A stretch of DNA of 5,768 nt from Thermoplasmata archaeon (GTDB taxonomy: Archaea; Thermoplasmatota; SW-10-69-26). Positions within the stretch are counted from its first letter, which is position 1. The number at the start of each line of letters is the position of its first letter. The stretch lies in the NCBI GenBank assembly GCA_003561665.1, contig PWVY01000095.1, forward strand, positions 1-5,768. Reading direction: 5' to 3'. The notes under the pieces were generated by a model. It searched no databases. It was not told where the DNA came from and saw only the letters and a program-made list of their open reading frames with translations. The translations under genes were made by a program, and so were the position numbers. This document shows positions 1-5,561 of the stretch, piece by piece.

Positions 1-1
1 G

Positions 2-928
2 GACTACCTGGCCGCCATCCACAACAACATGGCCTTCGTTCACTCGGCCGAGCAACTGGACCCCGACCTGGAAATCCCCGAGCGCGCCAACGTGCTCCGC
101 GTCCTCTCGATGGAGATCAACCGCGTCACCAGTCACCTGTTGTGGATGGGCACGTTCGGCATCGACATCGGTGCCCTGACGACGTTCTTCTGGTGCTTCC
201 GCGACCGCGAGAACGGGCTCCGGTTGCTCGAACGCATGACGGGCACCCGCCTGACGTACTCGTACATGCGGTTTGGAGGCGTCAAGCACGACGTCGATGA
301 CCGCTGGATCGAAGACGTGCGAACATGGGTCGAGGAGGTCCGCCAAGGCATCCAAGAGATTGACGACCTTCTCACGGACAACGACATCTTCCTCTCACGG
401 ACCAAGGGCATCGGTCACATCTCGAGAAAGCAAGCCATCAATTACGGCATGACCGGGCCCAACATCCGAGCCACCGGCAAACCGTTCGACCTGCGCAAGG
501 CTGAACCGTACGCCGATTACGACACCTACGATTTCGACATCCCCACCCGATCAGACGGGGATGCCTTCTCCCGGTACGCTGTGCGCGTCGCCGAGATCGA
601 ACAATCCCTCCAGATCGTGGAGCAAGCCTGCGACCGCTGGGCCGACGCGAAAGGCCCCCACATCAGTCCCGACGCGGGGGAGGGAGCCAAACAGTTCCGT
701 TGGTCCCCCGAGGTTGGGGAGAACTACTCCCGCATCGAAGCCCCGCGCGGAGAACTCGGCTGCTTGATCGTTTCGGACGGAACCAACAAGCCCTACCGCG
801 TCAAGATGCGCGCGCACTCGTTCAGCAACATCAGCGCCATCCCTGAGCTAGCTCGAGGCGAACTTCTCCAAGACGCTATCGTGACGCTTGGATCCATCGA
901 CATCGTGTTGGGGGACATCGACCGATGA
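2..928 (+). CDS. nuoD: NuoD-type 49-kDa subunit of complex I, 5'-truncated by the window edge
   Basis: The frame is open from the first full codon (DYLAAIHNN) to TGA at 926-928, giving 308 visible residues of a family usually near 400. The start lies upstream, so whether it is a separate NuoD or a NuoCD fusion cannot be seen. Family signatures appear in the expected order: ERANVLRVLSMEINRVTSHL, then GIDIGALTTFFWCFRDRE, TYSYMRFGGV, GMTGPNIRATG, the YDFDIPTRSDGDAFSRY block, APRGELGCLIVSDGTNKPYR, and the canonical end GSIDIVLGDIDR. In known complexes NuoD is a peripheral-arm protein that forms the quinone headgroup pocket with NuoH and contacts NuoB. It holds no cluster itself and is related to the large subunit of [NiFe] hydrogenases. 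Its stop overlaps the nuoH start (ATGA), which suggests translational coupling. The direct D-H junction leaves no room for nuoEFG. An F420H2 dehydrogenase (FpoD) reading is possible, because the family is shared. Confidence 0.96.
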   Translation, partial: DYLAAIHNNMAFVHSAEQLDPDLEIPERANVLRVLSMEINRVTSHLLWMGTFGIDIGALTTFFWCFRDRENGLRLLERMTGTRLTYSYMRFGGVKHDVDDRWIEDVRTWVEEVRQGIQEIDDLLTDNDIFLSRTKGIGHISRKQAINYGMTGPNIRATGKPFDLRKAEPYADYDTYDFDIPTRSDGDAFSRYAVRVAEIEQSLQIVEQACDRWADAKGPHISPDAGEGAKQFRWSPEVGENYSRIEAPRGELGCLIVSDGTNKPYRVKMRAHSFSNISAIPELARGELLQDAIVTLGSIDIVLGDIDR

Positions 929-1953
929 CCATGATCACGGACATCCTCATCGACCAGCTCGCCGCGCTTGGCCTCCCCGAAGGGGTGGCCATGTTTGCAG
1001 GGTACCTGATCCTCACGCTTGCTATCCTGTTGTTCGTGCTCGCCGTGGCTCCCCTGTACGTGTGGGGGATGCGCAAAGTCATGGCGCACGTTCAACACCG
1101 AACCGGGCCCTACCGCGTGGGCCCCTTCGGGTTGCTTCAACCGCTTGCGGACGGTATCAAACTCATCGGGAAAGAGGACATCCAGCCCGCCGGCGTGGAC
1201 CCCTTCAGCTGGAAACTGGCCGTGTACGTCCTCGTCGTCCCCCTCCTTGTCGCGTTCCTGTTCCTGCCCTGGCACCCCGGGTGGGTGGTCTCGAACGTGG
1301 CCACCGGTATCCTGCTCGTCCTGGCCATCGCAGCCATCAGCCCCGTTGGAGAGGTGCTCGCAGGCTGGGGATCGAACAACAAGTACAGCATCCTGGGCGG
1401 TCTACGTGCGGCTGCGCTGGATGTTGCCTACGAGGTCCCGCTTGTCCTTTCAGCTGCTGGCGTCGTCTTGTTGACGGGCACCTTGTCGATGGAAGGCATC
1501 GTTCTCGCGCAGGATTCGATCTGGTTCTTCTTGGTTCAACCCATCGGGCTTTTCATCTTCTTCGTCGGTGGCGTCGCTCAGATCGGTATCGCGCCCATCG
1601 ACCTGGCTGAGGCCGAAAGCGAGTTCGTGGCCGGGTTCCACACGGAGTACAGCGGGATGCGGTTCGGCATGTTGTTCTTGAGCCTGTTCGCGAACATCAT
1701 CCTCATCGCTGCGCTCATCTCCGTGCTCTTCCTTGGCGGCTGGCAAGGCCCCTTCTTCGACGGCGTTTGGTGGTTCTTGTTGAAGACGTTCGTCGTGAGC
1801 GCGTTCTTGTTCGTCACGTGGTTCACGCTGCCGCGTGTGAAAATCGATCAGTTCATGTCGTTCGGGTGGAAGGTCCTCTTCCCGCTAGCGTTGCTGAACA
1901 TCGTCATCGCGGCGGTTGCCGCGCACTTCCTCGGTATCGGGGGGGTGGCCTGA
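925..1953 (+). CDS. nuoH: NuoH, quinone-site membrane subunit of complex I
   Basis: This 342-residue membrane protein has the usual NuoH length. It anchors the peripheral arm and forms the quinone tunnel with NuoD and NuoB; its acidic residues link quinone reduction to ion pumping. Visible signatures are VQHRTGPYRVGPFGLLQPLA at about residues 56-75 followed by KLIGKED; SPVGEVLAGWGSNNKYSILG from 139; LRAAALDVAYEVPL at 160-173; APIDLAEAESEFVAGFHTEY at 223-242; and LPRVKIDQFMSFGWK at 302-316. About eight hydrophobic segments surround these. The ATG at 925 overlaps the nuoD stop. A G-rich GGGGGA lies at 910-915, nine bases upstream, as a weak ribosome site. A second ATG at 931 would shorten the protein by only two residues. 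Two usually conserved positions differ: GPYR where GPNR is typical, and Trp before FTLPR where an Arg is usual. Both comparisons are from memory. The stop shares one base with the ATG of a mini-ORF. Confidence 0.97.
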   Translation: MTMITDILIDQLAALGLPEGVAMFAGYLILTLAILLFVLAVAPLYVWGMRKVMAHVQHRTGPYRVGPFGLLQPLADGIKLIGKEDIQPAGVDPFSWKLAVYVLVVPLLVAFLFLPWHPGWVVSNVATGILLVLAIAAISPVGEVLAGWGSNNKYSILGGLRAAALDVAYEVPLVLSAAGVVLLTGTLSMEGIVLAQDSIWFFLVQPIGLFIFFVGGVAQIGIAPIDLAEAESEFVAGFHTEYSGMRFGMLFLSLFANIILIAALISVLFLGGWQGPFFDGVWWFLLKTFVVSAFLFVTWFTLPRVKIDQFMSFGWKVLFPLALLNIVIAAVAAHFLGIGGVA

Positions 1954-2000
1954 TGAGCCCTATCCAGCCGCGACCGTCAGCGTTCCCGGGAGGTCGATGA
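1953..2000 (+). other. 15-codon mini-ORF in the nuoH-nuoI spacer
   Basis: An ATG at 1953-1955 overlaps the nuoH stop as TGATG and opens a 15-codon frame (MSPIQPRPSAFPGGR) ending with TGA at 1998-2000, four bases before the nuoI start. It has no recognisable domain, no dedicated Shine-Dalgarno site, and is rich in Pro, Arg and Gly. It may be a chance frame or a coupling leader that carries ribosomes from nuoH to nuoI. No function is claimed. Confidence 0.25.
1988..1994 (+). promoter_or_regulatory. Shine-Dalgarno site deciding the nuoI start
   Basis: GGGAGGT matches the CCUCC-containing 16S rRNA tail and lies ten bases before the ATG at 2005. It favours that start over the later in-frame ATG at 2026, which has no such site. 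An ATG at 1997 is too close to it (two bases) and opens only an 11-residue frame. Confidence 0.7.
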
Positions 2001-2004
2001 ACCC

Positions 2005-2451
2005 ATGTCATGGCCCGTCGTCCGCATGCTGAAATCGTTCAAACGAACCCTGCGGCGCTTGTTCTCCAAGCCCGTCACGGTGCACTACCCTGAAGAGACG
2101 AGCAGCGTCTCGGAACGGTTCCGAGGCCGCATCGTGTTGGACATGGAGGCCTGCATCGGGTGCACGCTTTGCTCGCAAGCGTGCCCGAATGGGACCGATT
2201 GCATGAACGTGGTTCCTGGGCGTTCGCAAGGCAACAACAAGCGGGGCCTCTGGCCGCGCGTGAACATCGTGCAATGCATGTACTGCGGTTTGTGCGAGGA
2301 GGTTTGCCCGACGGACGCGATCTTCCTCACGCCGGAGTTCCGAACCAGCCGGACCGACCGAGCGAAATTCGACTACGATTCGATCCAGCTATCCAAGACG
2401 GAATCAGAGCTAGCTCTCGAAGGCCAAAAAGAGCTCGAGGGAGGGCTCTAA
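2005..2451 (+). CDS. nuoI: NuoI, 2x[4Fe-4S] ferredoxin-like subunit of complex I
   Basis: A 148-residue protein with two classic ferredoxin motifs: CIGCTLCSQACP (Cys 50, 53, 56, 60) and CMYCGLCEEVCP (Cys 91, 94, 97, 101). Each is expected to ligate a [4Fe-4S] cluster, the last Cys of each motif going to the other cluster as in NuoI (N6a/N6b). The stretch VHYPEE at 26-31 and RFRGRIVLD at 38-46 is the NuoI hallmark before the first motif. The basic N-terminus, about residues 7-22, would lie at the membrane surface. NuoI passes electrons towards the NuoB cluster N2 next to the quinone site. One further cysteine, Cys66, is outside the motifs. The C-terminal tail after about residue 125 is polar and poorly conserved. 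The ATG at 2005 follows GGGAGGT. A 23-base spacer separates it from nuoJ1. Without nuoEFG nearby, NuoI may be close to the electron entry point; this is inference. Confidence 0.97.
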   Translation: MSWPVVRMLKSFKRTLRRLFSKPVTVHYPEETSSVSERFRGRIVLDMEACIGCTLCSQACPNGTDCMNVVPGRSQGNNKRGLWPRVNIVQCMYCGLCEEVCPTDAIFLTPEFRTSRTDRAKFDYDSIQLSKTESELALEGQKELEGGL

Positions 2452-2461
2452 CCCTATACCT

Positions 2462-2468
2462 GGGGGGA
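2462..2468 (+). promoter_or_regulatory. Ribosome site supporting a GTG start for nuoJ1
   Basis: GGGGGGA lies six bases before the GTG at 2475, in the 23-base nuoI-nuoJ1 spacer. No ATG is available at the N-terminus of the conserved region, so this G-rich site helps to choose GTG. It is not a perfect GGAGG. Confidence 0.5.
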
Positions 2469-2474
2469 ATCATC

Positions 2475-2963
2475 GTGCTTGACGAGATCATCTTCCTGAC
2501 GTTGTCGGCCATTATCCTAGGAGGCGCCCTCAAGATGGTCGCCTCACCCGAACCTGTGCACGCGGCGATTTACCTTGGCCTTGTTTTGGGCGCGGTGGCC
2601 GGCATCTACCTGACCCTGTCCGCGGAGTTCCTTGCCGCCGTTCAGATCCTCATCTACGTCGGTGCCGTCGTGACGCTGATCCTCTTCGCTGTGATGCTCA
2701 CCACGCACGCAAGCCCCACCGAAGGCTTCGCTGAGGATCGCACCCCCTTGTCCACGATCGGCATCGGGGATGCGCCTCCTGGCATGGACGTGGAAAGCCT
2801 CGAAGAGGTCCCGCCTGATGCGGAGACCGTCAGCGAGGCCGAAGAGTACACGGCCGAGGACGAAGACACCCCGGATGAGCCCGAAACGGCCGACGAGGCA
2901 GACGGCTCCCCCGAAGACGAGGCTCCCAACGGGGACGATGAGGACGAGGAGGCCGTTCAATGA
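2475..2963 (+). CDS. nuoJ1: NuoJ N-terminal part (three membrane helices) with an acidic tail
   Basis: Starting at GTG 2475, this gives 162 residues. The frame stays open further upstream over nuoI, but homology begins at LDEIIFLTLSAIILGGALKM. Three membrane helices are visible, at about 5-20, 28-48 and 53-76. The third, FLAAVQILIYVGAVVTLILF, is the NuoJ signature, in which YVGAV corresponds to the pi-bulge helix that takes part in conformational coupling in known complexes. After residue 89 comes a soluble tail with no Lys or Arg: residues 104-162 hold 28 Asp or Glu among 59 residues, with interspersed Pro, Ala and Thr. Ordinary NuoJ continues at this point into two more helices; here those are encoded by the next gene, in another frame, with a 4-base ATGA overlap. 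Haloarchaea are known to carry split nuoJ1/nuoJ2, but I cannot say whether theirs bear such a tail. The membrane-part identification is firm; the role of the tail is unknown. Confidence 0.9.
   Translation: MLDEIIFLTLSAIILGGALKMVASPEPVHAAIYLGLVLGAVAGIYLTLSAEFLAAVQILIYVGAVVTLILFAVMLTTHASPTEGFAEDRTPLSTIGIGDAPPGMDVESLEEVPPDAETVSEAEEYTAEDEDTPDEPETADEADGSPEDEAPNGDDEDEEAVQ
2818..2953 (+). repeat. GA-rich low-complexity tract encoding the polyacidic tail
   Basis: The coding strand here is dense in GAG, GAA, GAC and GAT codons, with recurring GACGAGG and GAAGACGA words, for example near 2858-2872, 2890-2900, 2911-2922 and 2934-2952. It is a degenerate purine-rich tract with no fixed repeat unit. Such tracts can change length by slippage, so tail length may vary between relatives. 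The last copy also supplies the ribosome site for nuoJ2. Confidence 0.6.
2946..2952 (+). promoter_or_regulatory. Shine-Dalgarno site for nuoJ2 inside the acidic-tail codons
   Basis: GAGGAGG lies seven bases before the ATG at 2960. It is made from the Glu-Glu codons near the end of nuoJ1. Its spacing is ideal and supports nuoJ2 being translated as its own gene rather than arising from a frameshift error. Confidence 0.7.
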
Positions 2964-3250
2964 GCGACGAGGACAAGCGAAGTTTCCGCATCACCCGGAT
3001 GGATGTTCACCTCATCATCAGCATCTTCCTAGGCTCACTCATCGCGGTTCAGGCTTGGGATATCACGAACGTCCCCGGCTTCACCGAAACCTGGGGTCAA
3101 GCCCCCGCCGGCGTTGAGGATCTACACGCCATCGCGATGGTTCTCTTCACCGACTGGGCGATCCCGCTCCTAGCGCTTGGCGTGCTCCTGCTCATCGCGC
3201 TCGTGGGAGCCCTGGCCGTGGCGCTCCCCGAGCACGGAGGTGAACCCTAG
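2960..3250 (+). CDS. nuoJ2: NuoJ C-terminal part (last two membrane helices)
   Basis: A 96-residue protein with two hydrophobic segments, at about 16-33 and 66-89. The N-terminus is charged (MSDEDKRSFRITRMD), its basic residues fitting a cytoplasmic side. The second helix region, VLFTDWAIPLLALGVLLLIA followed by LVGALAVAL, matches the final helix of NuoJ, usually preceded by a Y/F-T-x-Y/W-x-x-P pattern. Joined to nuoJ1 without the acidic tail, it gives the five helices of a normal NuoJ. It would sit beside NuoA, NuoH and NuoK in the membrane arm. The start overlaps the nuoJ1 stop (ATGA) and has its own GAGGAGG. A Glu I recall as common in bacterial NuoJ (LPFELAS) is replaced here by IPLLALG. 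Its stop TAG directly abuts the nuoK ATG. Alone it would be hard to recognise; position makes the call strong. Confidence 0.85.
   Translation: MSDEDKRSFRITRMDVHLIISIFLGSLIAVQAWDITNVPGFTETWGQAPAGVEDLHAIAMVLFTDWAIPLLALGVLLLIALVGALAVALPEHGGEP
3236..3243 (+). promoter_or_regulatory. Eight-base Shine-Dalgarno site for nuoK
   Basis: GGAGGTGA is complementary over eight bases to the conserved UCACCUCC end of prokaryotic 16S rRNA. It is seven bases from the ATG at 3251 and sits inside the last codons of nuoJ2 (Gly-Gly-Glu). It is the strongest ribosome site in the window. Confidence 0.8.
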
Positions 3251-3562
3251 ATGGTGTTCGAACTCGCAACATGGTGGTACGTCGCGCTTTCCGCGGCCCT
3301 CTTCGCCATCGGCACATGGGGCCTGATGAGCCGCAAGAACGCGATCATGGTCCTGATGAGCATCGAACTGATGCTCAACGCCGCGAACATCAACTTCGTC
3401 GCCTTCGCAAGCGCGTGGGGCCACCAGGACGGTTTCGTGTTCGCGCTGATCAGCATCGCCATCGCGGCCGCTGAGGCCGCCGTGGGGCTGGCCATCATCG
3501 TGAACCTGTTCCGAATCACGGACACCGTGGACGTCACCCGGGCGAACCTACTGCGAGGCTGA
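3251..3562 (+). CDS. nuoK: NuoK, small antiporter-like membrane subunit of complex I
   Basis: A 103-residue protein of standard NuoK length with three membrane helices, at about 6-25, 30-53 and 61-86. It is related to MrpC of multisubunit cation/proton antiporters and forms part of the ion path between NuoJ/NuoH and the large antiporter subunits. The signature VLMSIELMLNAANINFVAF carries the membrane Glu39, and ISIAIAAAEAAVGLAIIVNL carries Glu75. They are 36 residues apart, the same spacing as the essential Glu36 and Glu72 of E. coli NuoK, so both key residues are present. The ATG immediately follows the nuoJ2 TAG and has an excellent ribosome site. Seven bases separate its stop from nuoL. 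Confidence 0.97.
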   Translation: MVFELATWWYVALSAALFAIGTWGLMSRKNAIMVLMSIELMLNAANINFVAFASAWGHQDGFVFALISIAIAAAEAAVGLAIIVNLFRITDTVDVTRANLLRG

Positions 3563-3569
3563 AACAACG

Positions 3570-5561
3570 ATGGTGCTCGATTACGCTTGGCTGATCCCCG
3601 TTTTGCCCCTGGTCGCCTTCGCCATCGTCGCCCTGTTTGGACGATGGATCCCCGAACGTGGTGGGTACCTGGCCATGCCGGCCATCGTCGCCGCTGGCGC
3701 GCTCGCGCTAGCCGCAGCATGGCGCATCTGGCAAGGGCCCTACGAGGCGTTCCAAGAAGCCTACGTCTGGACCCTGAGCGAGGTCGTTGGCCACGCATGG
3801 CTCGAGACCGGTCGCTACGCGTTCGACCTGGGCGTTTACGCTGACGCGTTGACCGCGTGGCTTTTGATCCCCGTCGGGATCCTCACGGCAGGCATCGCCA
3901 TCTACAGCATCGGGTACATCCGACCCGAGAAAGACGGATACCATCTCGTGGATGGCACGCACGTCCACATCGATGGGCGCCAACGCTACTACGCCGCTTT
4001 AGCCCTCTTCGTGGCGAGCATGTTCGGGTTCGTGCTCGGCTCGGACCTGCTGCAATTGTTCATCTTCTGGGAGCTGATGGGCCTTTGCTCGTACCTGCTC
4101 ATCGGGTTCTGGTACGTGAAACCCGATGCGGCCGCGGCCGCTCAGAAGGCCTTCCTCGTCACGCGCGTAGGGGACATCTTCTTCCTTGCAGGGCTCGTCA
4201 TCTTGGCCGTCCTCTTCGGAAGCATCGACCTTTCCGCCATCCTCAACACGGACAACATTGCTGCCGTGGCAGCCCAAAACGGGAACCTGCTTGGGCTCTC
4301 GATGTTGTTCCTGTTCATCGGTGCGGTGGGCAAAAGCGCTCAGCTTCCCCTTCACATCTGGCTCCCTGATGCCATGGAAGGTCCCACCACGGTCTCGGCC
4401 TTGATCCACGCAGCCGCCATGGTGAAAGCCGGTGTGTACCTCGTGGCGCGTTTCATCCCCGTGTTCGCTGCCGTTGATTGGGTGTTGATCACGGTCGCCA
4501 CGATCGGTGCGTTGACCGCGTTCTTCGCGGCCACCATGGCCGCCGTGAACCCGGACATCAAGCAAGTTCTGGCCTTTTCCACCATCAGCCAACTGGGGTA
4601 CATGTTCCTGGGGCTTGGCGCCGTGGCGATCGTGGCCGCCGGGTTCACCGCGGGGTTGCTTCACCTGTTCAACCACGCCTTCTTCAAGGCCCTCTTGTTC
4701 CTGTGCGCTGGCGCGATCGGTTACGCGCTTCACAACTATGACATGCGTGAGTTCGGGGGCCTCCTACGATACATGCCGATTACGGCCATCACGATGGCCA
4801 TCGCAACGCTCGCCATCGCCGGGATCCCCCCCTTCAGCGGGTTCTGGAGCAAAGATATCCTCCTTGAGTACGTGTTCACGGCGGGCGGTGGGAACCCGCT
4901 CTTCTTCGTGCTCTGGGGTCTGGCCCTCGCGACGGCCGGGCTCACCGCGTACTACATGGCTCGCTTGTGGTTGATGACCTTCGCGGGCGACTATCGAGGC
5001 GAGGACGAGGATCACCTGCACGATGGGACCTGGCACATGAACGGCGTGCTCGTTGTGCTCGCGTTGTTCGCGATCGGCAGCGGGTTCCTGGTGTTCTACG
5101 TCGGGGACATGCTCTACTTCGACACGCCGTTCGAGAAGACCCTGATGGGCATCGTGGGGTCCTGGAAAGCATGGGTCGGGTTGAGCGTCGCCGTGCTGGG
5201 TCTCGCCGTCGCTTGGACCCGCTTTAAGCCCGATCGCGTCGAGGAGCACATCACGGCTGACGAGGACTTCGCCGGGTTCGAGCAGGTGCTCGTTCGCCGC
5301 TACTACCTCACAGAGGCCTACTACGGCCTCGTCGACAAGACGGTGCTGGTCTCCGCTCGCTTCATGGATGCCGTGGACCGCTTGGTCATCGATTGGGCCG
5401 TGGACGCCACGGCTCGCGTGAACGACTGGGTTGGAGGCGTAGGAAGCCGCTTGCAAACCGGGCGCGTATCCGACTACGCGGTCGCCATCCTTAGCGGGTT
5501 GCTGCTGCTCATCGTGATCATCGTGTATGTTCTCCGTTACACCGTGGGAGGTGGTGCTTGA
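3570..5561 (+). CDS. nuoL: NuoL, large antiporter-like ion-pumping subunit of complex I
   Basis: A 663-residue protein of normal NuoL length with many membrane helices. It is homologous to MrpA/MrpD antiporters and is the distal pump module. Key residues are in place: Glu168 in IFWELMGLCSYLLIGFW (E. coli Glu144), Asp202 in RVGDIF (Asp178), Lys255 in GKSAQLPLHIWLPDAMEGPT (Lys229), Lys286 in AAMVKAGVY, His365/His369 with Lys373 in the LLHLFNHAFFKALLF helix, and Lys428 in FSGFWSKDILLE (Lys399). After about residue 560 comes the C-terminal extension with RRYYLTEAYY, DRLVIDWAVD and SRLQTGRVSDYA, then a last helix at about 637-656. This is the lateral-helix region that separates NuoL from NuoM and NuoN. 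One oddity is an extra His-containing loop at about residues 119-138, before helix YYAALALF. The ATG at 3570 has only a weak upstream GAGG. Its stop overlaps the nuoM start by one base. Confidence 0.97.
   Translation: MVLDYAWLIPVLPLVAFAIVALFGRWIPERGGYLAMPAIVAAGALALAAAWRIWQGPYEAFQEAYVWTLSEVVGHAWLETGRYAFDLGVYADALTAWLLIPVGILTAGIAIYSIGYIRPEKDGYHLVDGTHVHIDGRQRYYAALALFVASMFGFVLGSDLLQLFIFWELMGLCSYLLIGFWYVKPDAAAAAQKAFLVTRVGDIFFLAGLVILAVLFGSIDLSAILNTDNIAAVAAQNGNLLGLSMLFLFIGAVGKSAQLPLHIWLPDAMEGPTTVSALIHAAAMVKAGVYLVARFIPVFAAVDWVLITVATIGALTAFFAATMAAVNPDIKQVLAFSTISQLGYMFLGLGAVAIVAAGFTAGLLHLFNHAFFKALLFLCAGAIGYALHNYDMREFGGLLRYMPITAITMAIATLAIAGIPPFSGFWSKDILLEYVFTAGGGNPLFFVLWGLALATAGLTAYYMARLWLMTFAGDYRGEDEDHLHDGTWHMNGVLVVLALFAIGSGFLVFYVGDMLYFDTPFEKTLMGIVGSWKAWVGLSVAVLGLAVAWTRFKPDRVEEHITADEDFAGFEQVLVRRYYLTEAYYGLVDKTVLVSARFMDAVDRLVIDWAVDATARVNDWVGGVGSRLQTGRVSDYAVAILSGLLLLIVIIVYVLRYTVGGGA
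5547..5553 (+). promoter_or_regulatory. Shine-Dalgarno site for nuoM within the nuoL 3' end
   Basis: GGAGGTG lies seven bases before the ATG at 5561 and is formed by the glycine codons near the end of nuoL. It favours 5561 over the ATG at 5565, which is out of frame. Confidence 0.7.

Noticed and set aside
845..854. Palindrome GAGCTAGCTC shared with 2407-2416
   Set aside because: Both copies encode Glu-Leu-Ala in coding sequence, and two copies of a 10-base palindrome are not enough to suggest a binding site.
888..1610. Forward-strand 240-codon frame overlapping nuoH
   Set aside because: Arg-, Pro- and Gly-rich translation out of frame with the clearly conserved NuoH; a shadow.
2202..2204. 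Extra NuoI cysteine (Cys66) as a ligand of a third cluster
   Set aside because: A single cysteine cannot define another cluster, and both standard four-Cys motifs are complete without it.
2160..2474. Upstream extension of the nuoJ1 frame over nuoI
   Set aside because: The extension overlaps the conserved cysteine motifs of NuoI in another frame and has no NuoJ similarity; the start at GTG 2475 with its G-rich site fits the family.
3999..4733. Long reverse-strand open frame opposite nuoL (244 codons)
   Set aside because: Its product is dominated by Glu, Gly, His, Gln and Arg in low-complexity fashion with no domain, and it lies exactly antisense to the most conserved part of NuoL. It is a product of GC-rich codon bias.
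4764..5456. Second long reverse-strand open frame opposite nuoL (230 codons)
   Set aside because: It is antisense to conserved NuoL coding sequence, has no recognisable motif and no ribosome site that stands out.
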